Source of the DNA: Chara braunii
Taxonomy: Eukaryota > Streptophyta > Charophyceae > Charales > Characeae
Assembly (NCBI GenBank): GCA_003427395.1
Contig: BFEA01000789.1
Location: 55,416-81,574 of the forward strand
Direction of reading: 5' to 3'
DNA length: 26,159 nucleotides
The position numbers were made by a program, and so were the translations under genes. Shown here one piece after another: positions 1 through 9,081 of this stretch. How positions within the stretch are numbered: position 1 is the stretch's first letter; each line of letters begins with the position of its first letter. Under the pieces are notes generated by a model, which did not search any database, had not been told where the DNA came from, and was given only the letters and a program-made list of their open reading frames with translations.

Positions 1-745
1 GATTTCTATCTTCCCCGTCCATCCCGACTCTCGTTTTCCATGTTCCCCATTTCGACGCCTACCTTCTTCATTTCTCCTGCAATCTGACCACCCATCCTGA
101 TCCTCCTTCTCCTGATCTNTTCTCCAATGCCGAACTTGACGGAAATTCTGACCAAATGCATTCTAACACCACAGTATCATNGTATCCCGACTGACAGCGG
201 AGATCAGTCCCGTCACCGCCTTGTCCTTCGACGGGTGGAAAACGTGGCACCTCTACTTTCTTCCCCTGAATAGAACGTACGGTCATTATGGATGTATTTG
301 GGGTGTCATTGAGTGTCGAGCAGTGCTGAGTTGGCAGCTGTCGATGGGAGTATACTCACACGAATACCTTACATTCTTGCCAAAAAAGAAAACGATCGAT
401 GAGATCAATACCGCGAGTATGTCGCGACTCACAGTGGAGATTAGTCCCGACGGATGGAAAACATGGTACGTCTACGTTCTTCCCCCTCATCTATTCCGAT
501 TTCCATCTTCCCCGTCCATCCTGACTTTCGTTCCCCACGTTCCCCATTCCGACATCTACCCTCCTCATGTCTCCTTTAATCTCAACTTTAAAATAATAAA
601 AAAATCCCGACTCACCATCTCCCCTATCGAGATTTCCATCTTCCCCGTCCATCCCGACTCTCGTTCCCCATGTTCCGCATTCCGACGTCTATCCTCCTCA
701 TCTCTCCTGCAATCCGACCACCCATCCTGACCCTCCTCATCTCTC
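1..745. repeat. Diverged pyrimidine-rich repeat, three copies of one block and two of another
   Basis: Block 1 appears at 1-118, about 497-585 and 631-745, each built around CATCTTCCCCGTCCATCC followed by a CGACTCTCGTT-like segment and a TCCTCCTCATCTCTCCTGCAAT-like segment. Block 2 appears at about 198-262 and 431-497, with the shared core GGTGGAAAACGTGGCAC / GATGGAAAACATGGTAC. Copies differ by many substitutions, so the repeat is old. Open frames crossing this stretch are short and differ between copies, so I do not call a gene. Isolated Ns at 119 and 181 show sequence uncertainty. Confidence 0.75.
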
Positions 746-813
746 TTCCGATCCCAACGGTCTCGCGGCTTTGCAGTCACGTTCTGTTTCAGACGGTTGC
801 CTTATATCCGACG

Positions 814-815
<2 letters not shown>

Positions 816-889
<74 letters not shown>

Positions 890-903
890 ATATGTGTGTA
901 TGT

Positions 904-935
<32 letters not shown>
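816..935. repeat. Compound microsatellite (CT)n-(GT)n
   Basis: An uninterrupted CT tract runs to 875, followed directly by a GT tract with a few TA and CG interruptions to 935. The Ser/Leu- and Val/Cys-rich open frames here are artefacts of the dinucleotide repeat. The 936-1169 stretch that follows holds nothing I recognise. Confidence 0.97.
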
Positions 936-1169
936 CAAGTTTGACACATGTAGGGCCCTACGACGACCATGGCAGCTCTAATTCCGACTCCAAAACGTAT
1001 TGGAGATATATGATGGCTTTGGGCCGGGATCGAGAGGAGAGAAGGTTAGCATTTGCGTTGAAAGAACTTTCCGGGACGGACAATGCCGACGTTTATAATA
1101 GAGTTCAAAAGTGATTGATGACCGGTAGCGCAGAGCCTCGGACTCGGACTATAAGAGCGCAGAGCCACG

Positions 1170-1346
1170 GGGGGCTCGGTCCCACCTGCGCATTTTCGTT
1201 GTAGGAGGCTAGTACCAAGCATGAAGAGAATGGCGGGCGCCTAAAGGACCATTGATTTACGGAATCGACGGCCTTAGACGGCCGCCAGTCGCTTCGTGGT
1301 AGCCTCCTACAAACGAAAATGCGCAGGTGGGACCGAGTCCCGGGGG
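1170..1346. repeat. Foldback element A (inverted repeat, about 45-bp arms)
   Basis: The left arm (1170-1217) and right arm (1297-1346) are near-perfect reverse complements, both including GCGCAGGTGGGACCGAG on one strand or the other. The spacer is about 80 bp and has its own short GC-rich complementarities (GGCGGGCGCC, GACGGCC...GGCCGCC). There is no coding potential. The size suits a MITE or foldback element. No target duplication was identified, so the class is open. Confidence 0.8.
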
Positions 1347-1482
1347 TTGGAACAGAGCCTGCTGCTTCTGTTGGTGTACACAGCGAGACGGTGGAATTCA
1401 ATTCGGGCGCGCAATTGAGAAGAGAAAAAGCGCGGGGTGGATTTCATATCTGGCGACGCGCGCCGTCGCACGCACAAAGCGC

Positions 1483-1649
1483 GGGGGCCAAGTCCCACTA
1501 GCAGCGTTGAGCTACCTCAAGGCCTGAATATGGACGTGTTTGTGGAGACGTGCAGTTCAGGAAACTCAACACCATTTCTGCACTTCTCCGCAAAAGCGTC
1601 CACAATCAGGCGTTGAGGTAGCTCAACGTTGCTAGTGGGACTTGGCCCC
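1483..1649. repeat. Foldback element B (almost complete 167-bp hairpin)
   Basis: Arms 1483-1527 and 1606-1649 match as inverted repeats through GCTACCTCAAGGCC / GGCGTTGAGGTAGC and AGTCCCACTAGC / GCTAGTGGGACT. The pairing continues inward (GGACGTGTTTGTGGAG against CTCCGCAAAAGCGTCC), leaving only a short unpaired centre. Transcribed on either strand this would fold as one long hairpin. No gene is present. It is probably a MITE-type element. Its outer flank (GGGAGGGTAGGAGCCTACACC) recurs in similar form at 1854-1873. Confidence 0.85.
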
Positions 1650-1685
1650 GTGGGAGGGTAGGAGCCTACACCGCAATTTGGACCA

Positions 1686-1780
1686 CGTATAAATCGAGAA
1701 ATATTAGAAAAAACAAATCGAGAAATGTTTTTAAAAAAGATTCGAGATAGGATGACACGCATAAATCGAGAAATGTTCAA
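1686..1780 (+). pseudogene. U6 snRNA 3'-end fragments, three copies
   Basis: The block at 1749-1775 reads AGGATGACACGCATAAATCG then AGAAATG, matching the conserved 3' third of U6 spliceosomal RNA over 27 bases. It is followed by an A-rich run in place of the U6 terminal GGTCC plus U tract. Shorter copies of the same end (TAAATCGAGAAAT) lie at 1686-1703 and 1715-1727. None has the 5' half, so these are fragments, not genes. The A-rich 3' end would suit retroposed copies. U6 identity rests on recalling the conserved family sequence. Confidence 0.8.
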
Positions 1781-1867
1781 AAAAAAAAAGAAAACAATTT
1801 AGACCGCTGATGGCTCTCGCGACTAACGCCGTCGCACCCACACCAAAGCCCGGGGAGGGTGGGGGCC

Positions 1868-2140
1868 TACACTATGCAAAACGAGAGTGAATCTTCTGCT
1901 AGAACACGGAAAGATGCACCGCCATATTGTTTTGTCTTTTGTGCATGTGGAGAGTAGCGCAGCGAGGCCCTATAATTTGGGCCAGGGTCTTTCGGGACAT
2001 CCGTTAAAATTGGAACCATACAGAGAAGAGATGGGCCGCGGAACAGCGCCCTCGAAATGTGAAAACGACAAAAACGTCGCGGGTGCATCGGGCCATGTTC
2101 TAGCGGGAAGTTCTTTCTCATTTTGCACATTCCGAGAGTG
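1868..2140. repeat. Foldback element C (diverged inverted repeat)
   Basis: The left half, from TATGCAAAACGAGAG through TCTGCTAGAACACGG to GATGCACC (about 1872-1921), is complementary to the right half, from GGGTGCATCGGGCC through ATGTTCTAGCGGGA to CATTTTGCACATTCC (about 2079-2133). Weaker pairing continues inwards. The central loop contains a U6 5' fragment. The arms are more diverged than in elements A and B, suggesting greater age. Confidence 0.7.
1985..2037 (+). pseudogene. U6 snRNA 5'-half fragment
   Basis: The sequence TTCGGGACATCCGTTAAAAT, then TGGAACCATACAGAGAAGA, follows the universally conserved U6 5' stem-loop and the ACAGAGA box, with a few substitutions and a small deletion before ATGGGCC where U6 has TTAGCATGGCC. 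The ACAGA element is intact, but the 3' half is absent here and replaced by unrelated sequence. It lies in the loop of foldback element C. It is not a functional gene: no upstream USE or TATA spacing typical of plant U6 was seen. Confidence 0.8.
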
Positions 2141-2174
2141 GCGTGGCTATGCCTAGTTAGAATGGCATAATAAT

Positions 2175-2335
2175 TCGATAAAAGCTCCAAAAAACGCGAA
2201 AAAAAAGGGTCAGGGTTCGCGAGCACAAAGGGCCTCGCCAGACCACGGCCGAAAGGGGGGGGGGGGAGGAAATCGATAAAAGCTCCAAAAAACGCGAAAA
2301 AAAAGGGCCAGGGTTCGCGAGCACAAAGGGCCTCG
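2175..2335. repeat. Pair of 63-bp direct repeats (98-bp period)
   Basis: Copies at 2175-2237 and 2273-2335 are almost identical, from TCGATAAAAGCTCC through AGGGTTCGCGAGCAC to AAAGGGCCTCG. A G12-type tract and CCACGGCC separate them. The end motif AAAGGGCCTCGCCAGACCAC closely resembles the terminal inverted repeat of the MITE at 7976-8384, so this may be a remnant of the same terminus family. Confidence 0.85.
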
Positions 2336-2340
2336 GGCCG

Positions 2341-3427
2341 GGGGGGGACCCGGTAGGCGGCCGGTAGCGCTGCGCTAATTCGGGAATGGAATGTAGCTCA
2401 GACCTAACGCCCCTCGGCCGGCCGGTGCTTGGCGGCGAAGTACACTTATTGAGTCCGGTGGCCATGCGTTATGGAAAGACAAGTGTCTCGACTGGTAGAG
2501 AACATAGCTGAGCTATGTCCTCGGTGCTTGTATCCTAACCTCTCCTTGATTGGAGGGAGAGTGCCTCTGCACTCAAGGATAGGGGCCACAGGTGATCCCC
2601 TCCTCCGTCTCACCTCTCACCTTTCATCTGACTAAGTTTCCTTCCCTCAAAATTAATGGAAATTTATTTCTTCAACCTTAATATTGGTAGGTGTGAGACA
2701 TGTTGACTACTCGTGCCTGTGAAAGCAGGCCCGAGCCTTGGGCCAAGATATCGGATGGGAGCTGTGAACGAAGAGCTAATGGGAGCTGCGAACCAAGAGC
2801 TACAAGCGCAAGTTCTGGAAGAACGATTGGGACGGTGTTGCGGCGGGCAGTGAGAGAGCGTGCAGCAAGAGTGGGAGCGTGCCATAAGTTCCAAGAACAG
2901 AAGTGTCAACCCCATCGGGCGATCTATGGAATATATTGAATTTTGAGGGTCTGTGGACGATGCTGATTGTATAGACACACTGGTTTGCATTCCTACGCAT
3001 GGTATCTAGTTGTATCTGTTGGTTAAATCGTAGACTAGTACTTACCTTCTCACTTTTCTGTGTTATGCATCGGTTAGACATAATAGATTAGATTCATGGG
3101 CTGCTCTATTTCCACACTTTCCTTGAATTCAAGCGGTATAGTGTGCGTTTTAGCACATGCCTCTTACTTGGAGGTAGTTGATGTCACACTGCTTTGGAAA
3201 GTGTTATTCTATGCGATTTCTTCATCTCGGTATTTGGAATCTGGTTGGTTCCGTGAAGACTGACCTCCTTGTTTTCTCGGCGCTTTCTAGGCTAGTATTA
3301 CCTGTTCTGTCACATGTATTTTCTCTAGTGTTTCGTAATTAGAAACACATGTTTAGGGTCGGAATGTTTGTAGTAATTCAGAGTTTTAGGTATTTCTGCC
3401 TCTTGATAAGTTGATTTTCTTTGTGAG
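2341..3427. other. Intergenic, no gene recognised; 24-bp duplication
   Basis: No convincing coding frame or RNA gene was found. The only clear structure is a 24-bp tandem duplication at 2757-2804, where GGGAGCTGTGAACGAAGAGC is followed by GGGAGCTGCGAACCAAGAGC. The region around 2341-2430 is GC-rich (GGCCGG repeats). Confidence 0.5.
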
Positions 3428-3643
3428 AATAGTCAGTACGAAGGAGCCGTGGGAATACCAATGGTTGGACGATAAGAGAGACCCGGTGAAGAGCAAACTA
3501 GAGTTGTATCCATTGGGTGCGTGGTGGGAAACCCGCCATGGCAACAAAGGCTTTTTACAAGTTTTTTGGATAGTGATGATAAAAAGGTACTCCTACAGCC
3601 TATTCTTCTATCGACAGCGGCACTGCGGGGGCAATGTGTGACG
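3428..3643. repeat. Dispersed single copy of the 260-bp tandem unit
   Basis: From AGTCAGTACGAAGGAG to GGGGGCAATGTGTG this matches one unit of the 6941-7640 array (same order, no rearrangement). It includes the highly conserved core AGAGTTGTATCCATTGGGTG then GTGGGAAACCCGCC. It is truncated at both ends relative to the unit. One forward frame stays open over most of it (71 or so codons, with the motif LELYPLGAWWETR), but no homologous protein comes to mind. Confidence 0.88.
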
Positions 3644-5034
3644 AACTACTTCCCAAACCCGTGCTATCTTTTGTACCCCTCCTTTTTTTTGTATCATACC
3701 AACCCCATAAAAACCCCGTTTCGTTTTCTTGATTTTGGGTGCCGCGTTTTTGGCCCCCATCTTTCGGAAGCTTTTACGATTCCCGGGTCCTGCTTTTTCT
3801 TTTTGCAATTCGAGAAACACATAGGAATTTACGTGCGCTTTAGCGAGCGCACTGGGAATTGGGCCCGACAGTTGGGAATTCCGGGATAAGCGGAACTTCG
3901 ACGTGTCCTTTTTGTATGTGAATGTTCTCGGTCGCGTTGGGAAAAAACTCTCCAAATATTGTGGGGATACGAATAGGCGTAGGACTTTCTCTTCCCGCGT
4001 CGCTCTTTCGCACGCGGATATGGTGATTTCAATTTTGAATTGGTTTAGGATGTAGGCAAGCTGTAACTGTTTCGGTGCCTTTTTCTTTTTTTTTTGTTGA
4101 CGGCGCCGCGCATGCAAAGCTTTCTCCTCTCTGTCCCCCGCGTCGCTCTCTCCCGCGCTCCTTTTTCCTTCCCCCTCCTCTTTCTTTCTCCTCGTAACTG
4201 TTTTTTTCCCTCTCTCTCTATCCCCCGCTCTACTCTTTGCGCGCCCATTTCCGTTTCTTGATCGTTTGAATCTTGGAGCCGTCTTGCGCTACTTCTCGCG
4301 CCTTTTTTCCTTCCTACCCTCTGAATTCAGCGCATGACGCCCGGTCGATCCTTCGATAACTCCCACTCGCCAATCAGGTACGTGGATCAATAGGGTTTTC
4401 CTATTGCGCGACAAATCTGATTGGTTGAATCTAAAGTTTCGAAGGATCAATTTGGCTTCCACGAAGCGCTCTTCTCAAAGTCTTCTCCTCCTGCTTCTCC
4501 TCTTACACTTTGACTTTCCCCCTACATTCTCTCTCCCTTGTCTCCCTCCTTGCTGCTATAAATTCCGCAAGCGCGCCCGCAAACCTCTCTTACGTTCTCG
4601 ACTCCTGAGCCAGCTTCCGGGAAGCAGTGGCAAGGCAGAGTGTTTGGTGCGAGTCGGAAAGTCCTGTCAAGCTGACGATAGGCTGGCCGGTTGCGCGCTT
4701 GATCGTCATGACGGACTGTGGGATTTGGGCGAACCGCGTCAAGTTTACGTCGACAGGGTGACAATCGCAGTGGTGGGAGTTAGCACGCGACGGCCGGGAT
4801 CGTCGGTGCGGGCATGAGGACCGATTGATTGGAGTTGAGTGAGTGATTGGCCCGGGGCCATATTGGAATTAACGGCGAATGCGCCTTTGTTGTTGCGGAT
4901 CTTCATCCCTGGCGTGAGTGCACGGCGGCAACGCCGAACTTCCTCTTTTCGGATTTCGTCATCTTCTATCTCGACATTTCTCCCTCGACTCCTTCTCTCT
5001 CCTCTATCTTTGAATGATGATGTGTCTCGATGTT

Positions 5035-5037
<3 letters not shown>
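3644..5037. other. Intergenic, pyrimidine-rich; no gene recognised
   Basis: The stretch is rich in CT-biased tracts on the plus strand. A TATA-like GCTATAAATTCC sits at about 4554-4565 after a long pyrimidine tract, which superficially resembles a plant core promoter, but no recognisable coding sequence follows. The longest frames (for example 4404-4817 plus, 3608-4117 minus) have low-complexity composition and no identifiable motif. Confidence 0.4.

Positions 5038-5082
<45 letters not shown>
5038..5082. repeat. (CT)n microsatellite
   Basis: About 21 uninterrupted CT units. Length polymorphism is likely. Confidence 0.97.
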
Positions 5083-5089
<7 letters not shown>

Positions 5090-5532
5090 AATGAATTTGG
5101 GTGTTTTCCTGTGTGAAAGAACTTCTTCCGGAACTCTTCCATTAGTTTCCTGGGTAATCCCCTGATGTCGAGGAATTGATCCTCTCTTCTTGTGAGCGGT
5201 GGATGCGTGGGTACAATTCCCCCGGTTGATTTCTGACTCGTATACCCTGTCGTTTTCGCAGCTTCCACAGTGAATGTATGTATGAAGATACGCGTTTTTT
5301 TGTGTTGATTAGACGCAACCCTCAACAGGGTTTTTGCCCGAGAATGCAAGAGTGTTTAGATCTGTAGTACTGAAAGCCCTGCGCGTGTCATCTGCCTTAT
5401 GCTGCACGACATCAGCAACCGACCCACAGGGTGGCCTCGAGAAACAAGGCGCTCTGGATCAACGCCGCGTTGGCTTACTAAATCTGAGTCGCGGGTCGGT
5501 CCCTTAGTTACATGAATGATCAAGCTGATGAA

Positions 5533-5565
5533 TTTTTTTTTTTTTTTTTCTCTCTCTCTTTCTCT
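5533..5565. repeat. T17 tract followed by imperfect (CT)n
   Basis: A run of 17 T residues at 5533-5549 leads into CTCTCTCTTTCTCTC. It could be the reverse-strand A tail of a minus-strand retroposed fragment, but no body was identified on the 3' side. 5083-5532 shows no gene. Confidence 0.8.
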
Positions 5566-5782
5566 CGTGTTGAAAATAAGTGATTGGTGGTTGCGCGAGT
5601 GTTTTCTTTCAACGAAAAAAATTTCCAGAATTAAATAATCATTCTATAGTAAAAGTACAATCTAAATTTCAAATTTTAATTCCATCTTAAAAAATGTCAT
5701 TCCAATTTTAAAAATTTTCATCTTACTTGGAAACTTTCATTCCAAGAATAGGGTATCCCTTCTTATTTGGACTACATGCTAG

Positions 5783-5957
5783 AGATGGAATGAAAGTCTG
5801 GATGAGGTCATGAAATATTTTAACTGCACTGTCATTCTAAGTAAGAATTTCCAGTCATAAATAGGTTAATCAAATCTAACTTAGAAAATATTTATTGTAG
5901 TAGAATGAAAATGTAATTAAAATATTTCATAAACTCGTCTAGACTTTCATTCCATCT
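5783..5957. mobile_element. AT-rich foldback, MITE-like
   Basis: The left arm AGATGGAATGAAAGTCT...ATGAAATATTTTAA...TTCTAAGT (5783-5842) is the inverted complement of the right arm ACTTAGAA...TTAAAATATTTCAT...AGACTTTCATTCCATCT (5879-5957), with few mismatches. Related AT-rich sequence with further CATTCCA motifs extends out to roughly 5640-6060, so the full element is probably larger. The base composition (about 30% GC by eye) is sharply different from its neighbours, which supports insertion. No target duplication was assigned and no transposase is present. Confidence 0.78.
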
Positions 5958-6060
5958 TAAACAAATAGATGTAGTTGGAAGGGAAAACTCATATTTAGAC
6001 GGGAACTTATCAAATAAAACTGAAAATTTTAGAATTGGACGAACATTGAAATGATAATTT

Positions 6061-6940
6061 ATAAATATTAAGGATTTTTTTTTTATGGAATGTTTTGTTA
6101 ACTTTCCTTTCTCGTGGGAATTTTTCTGTTGTTTCCTGATGACGACTCAGAATTTTTGCAATTAATTGATATGTGGACTGTCATGCATTCTTCGATCGGG
6201 CGCCAGCCTCCCGTATCTCCCGTCTCAAAACGGCCTTTTCCCTACCAACGAGGAAAAAACACGTGTATGCGAGTGAGACGTACGAGAAACTGTCGCACAA
6301 ATCGGCGGACGATACTACAACTTCCCTCCGACCAACCGTTGTTCAGGGTTCGTAGAGGTTGGGTTTGTCATTATCGATACGTACTTTCCACCTTACTCGA
6401 TATTGTTGCTATTTAACGAGTTGATCGTCATCCCTGCACGGTGGACGACAATAAAACACCCTATGCACCGAATGCCAGCGCTTTGAGCGCTACGAATCCA
6501 GGGGTTTCCACTACCGTGTGCGGAGTGAGGACGAACATAGAGAAAAAGCCACGCGATTAAGACCCTCCACGTCGGATTCAGAACTGGTCAGTGAACAACG
6601 ACGGGACTTGGTACGAAAGCGAGACACGCGAAGCGTGCCGAAGCCCTTCTGTTCTAAACGACGAGCCGTAGCCAGGTGAGAAGTCCGACAATATTTCCTG
6701 GATTGAATTTGTATTTCTCACTCCTCTCGCGCCAAACTTCCGCGCGTGCACCGCGCAAAAGACGATCGACTTACTTCGTCGGACCAACACTGGGGATTTC
6801 AGTTCCGTCTGTGTCCCCACACTCAAATTTCCAAAAATCCTTGGCACACCCCATCTTGCTGTTTTTCTGGGCCTCTTTCCGCACATCTAGCACTCCGAAC
6901 GAAAGGCAACACAGGTCGTGAGGTTGCGCATCACAAGTGT
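6061..6940. other. Intergenic; no gene recognised
   Basis: Overlapping short frames exist in both directions (for example 6578-6886 minus, 6676-6921 plus), but none shows a domain, consistent codon bias or a repeat relationship. I see nothing else in it. Confidence 0.4.
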
Positions 6941-7640
6941 GAGTGCCATCCTCAGTGGTGGGAGCGTTAGTCGATTGTAGTTATTATAAGAGTAGTTAGT
7001 ACGAGTGAGTAGTGAGAAAATCAACGGTTGGACGAAATGAGAGACCCGGTGAAGAGCAAACTAGAGTTGTATCCATTGGGTGCGTGGTGGGAAACCCGCC
7101 TTGCCAACAAAGGCTCTTTACAAGTGTTTTGGATAGCGATGATGAGAAGGTATCCCTACAGCCGATTCTTCTATCGACAACGGCACTAGGGAGGCAGTGC
7201 GAGTGCTGTCGTCAGTGGTGGAAGCGTTAGTCGATTGTAGTTATTATAAGAGTAGTTAGTACGAGAGAGCAGTGAGAAAGCCAACGGTTGGACGAAATGA
7301 GAGACCCGGTGAAGAACAAACTAGAGTTGTATCCATTGGGTGCGTGGTGGGAAACCCGCCTTGGCAACAAAGACTCTTTACAAGTGTTTTTGATATCGAT
7401 GATGAGAAGGTATCCCTACAGCCTATTCTTCTATTGACATCGGCACTACGGGGGCAGTGTGAGTGCTGTCGTCAGTGGTGGGAGCGTTAGTCGATTGTGG
7501 TTATTATAAGAGTAGTTAGTACGAGAGAGCAATGGGAAAACCAATGGTTGGATGAAACAAGAGACCTGGTGAAGAGAAAACTAGAGTTGTATCCATTGGG
7601 TGCATGGTGGGAAACCCGTTTAGGCAACAAAGGCTCCTCA
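6941..7640. repeat. Tandem array of a 260-bp unit, about 2.7 copies
   Basis: Units start at 6941, 7201 and 7461 (exactly 260 bp apart) and the third is cut off near 7640. Each contains GTTAGTCGATTGTAG, TTATTATAAGAGTAG, GTTGTATCCATTGGGTG and AAGGTATCCCTACAGCC. Copies 1 and 2 differ at roughly one site in fifteen, and copy 3 is more diverged. The first two units each hold an open frame of 72 codons with a moderately conserved product, but 260 is not a multiple of three, so no frame crosses the array. I regard it as a minisatellite whose founder unit also survives at 3428-3643. Confidence 0.93.
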
Positions 7641-7947
7641 CAGAGTGACTGGACATACAACTTTTCTTTTTGCCCAGTTCCTGATCCTTGAGTTTATAGG
7701 CAGTAAGTGGATGTTCGTCCTTAGTTCGTTCTTATTTTCCCGATGCCTCAAGCGCTGGGGTATGTCGGCAGGAACTTCAAGTTTTATATTTTTTTTGAGA
7801 AGTTCTTTTTTCACCTCTCTTGAGAGAAGAGTGATTGGGACGCTGGACCCGGTTTCCAGCATGGTTCCCTTGTGACTTTCGGGTTGAATTGTGAGGTCCC
7901 CGGCCTCGACCACAATTATTTCTTTGAATATAAAGCGACAACTTCTC

Positions 7948-7975
<28 letters not shown>
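7641..7975. other. Unassigned segment ending in a 28-A tract
   Basis: No recognisable gene. A run of 28 A residues (7948-7975) abuts the MITE terminus exactly, so it could be the A tail of a retroposed sequence into which the MITE inserted. Near 7845-7862 the sequence CTGGACCCGGTTTCCAGC recurs with few changes at about 21130-21148 in element E1. Confidence 0.5.
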
Positions 7976-7979
<4 letters not shown>

Positions 7980-8384
7980 CTCACCACACCACTCTTGAAA
8001 CCGCGTTTTCAAGAGTTGGACGCGTCGCCACACAGCCACTTGAGAGTTATAGCCCGAAAACTCTTTCGAGAGTTGTCAGAACCTCATTTCAAGAGTAGCA
8101 CTCGAAAATCGGCAACGCCCAGCCTGCAACACCGCTCTTTTCAAGCGTCCTCCCGATGGAACTCGAAAGGCCCTTGATTTTCGAGAGGTGTCAGACCGTT
8201 ATCCTGACGCCATTCGGAAAAAACAAAGCTGTACGACTGTCGTTTTTCATCGTTTGTTCAACACCATCGCCCTTTCGAGAGTGATGTGTGGCGAGGGGCC
8301 CGAAACTCTTGAAAACCCAACTCTTGAGAACGTCTGACAACTCTTGAAAAATTTCCCCGTTTCAAGAGTGGTGTGGCGAGGCCC
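7976..8384. mobile_element. 409-bp MITE with 26-bp terminal inverted repeats
   Basis: The left end, GGGCCTCACCACACCACTCT then TGAAAC (7976-8001), and the right end (8359-8384) are reverse complements at 25 of 26 positions. The interior is filled with short direct and inverted copies of ACTCTTGAAA / TTTCAAGAGT and TTCGAGAG, the subterminal repeat pattern of non-autonomous DNA transposons. There is no transposase frame. The left flank is poly-A and the right flank starts AAAGTG, so a short AAA target duplication is possible but undecidable. The GGG start could fit several superfamilies, so I do not assign one. Confidence 0.93.
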
Positions 8385-8989
8385 AAAGTGAGTGGAGAGA
8401 GAGTGTCGGCAGTGCCGTCGTAGCAAGCGGAAACGCAAAGAGTGGAGATAAGGGAGAGGCATTGGGCCGGCGCGAAGCGCTCAGCCGCAGCGTTACCGGC
8501 CCAGAAGGACCGGTCTTACCAGCCGCCACTCTGGCATGCAGCTGTATGAAGCGGCCGTTGTCAACCATCCCACTTGGCACTCATCACCAAGTCAACCCGA
8601 GGTTTTCTCGTACCGGGGGGATATGGAGTCGATTGGTGAGTCAATATCATACCATCACTTTTAATATGTACTATGTGGTACTGGACAGGCGCCTGAGCGC
8701 CCTGTCCGCAAAGCGGTCAAACGCAACTTAGCCTTCCGATGCCGTCAACATTCATTAGGGTTTGACCTTACGTGCGACTTCTCGCATACAACGTCAGCCC
8801 GCCGGAGATGCCTTCCTAAGCCATCCACTTTTAATCCTCTTCTCCCCCCGTACTTCCCCACGCCTACTCTCTCGCCTTTTGAGCCATCCCCCACCACTTC
8901 CAGCCCCCACATCTACTGGTCAACCACTCATCCCTTACCTACCACCCACACCCTCTGCCCACCACCCCCCAGTCCTGCGAACTTCTCTC
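8385..8989. other. Segment between the MITE and the LINE; probable LINE 5' leader at its end
   Basis: No coding gene recognised. A small imperfect hairpin, GGACAGGCGCC...GCGCCCTGTCC, lies at about 8684-8708. From about 8820 the sequence becomes strikingly C-rich with CCACC/CCCAC runs, which may be the 5' UTR of the LINE. The true 5' end of that element could not be fixed. Confidence 0.45.
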
Positions 8990-9081
8990 TAAAACCGGAT
9001 AGCCTACCTGACATATAGTTGCACATTATGGCCCACGCTGGGAACATCGGCCCCTCAGGGATATAACCAAGCGATCCTACC

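Noticed and set aside
670-1114. Ser/Leu-rich open frames over the CT/GT microsatellite
   Set aside because: Artefacts of a dinucleotide repeat, which stays open in several frames.
1100-1170. A tRNA-like A box around GGTAGCGCAGAGCC
   Set aside because: No matching T arm or anticodon arm at the correct spacing; it is more likely part of the foldback flank.
1985-2037. Functional U6 gene
   Set aside because: Only the 5' half is present, it has a deletion before ATGGCC, and no upstream promoter elements or terminator were found.
4404-4817. Possible gene downstream of a TATA-like motif at 4554
   Set aside because: The open frame has no motif or plausible composition, it starts before the TATA-like site, and the surrounding pyrimidine tracts make chance matches likely.
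7645-8039. Opposed frames sharing LDPVS residues with a frame at about 21130
   Set aside because: The nucleotide match is limited to about 18 bases and the surrounding frames do not align, so a shared gene is not supported.
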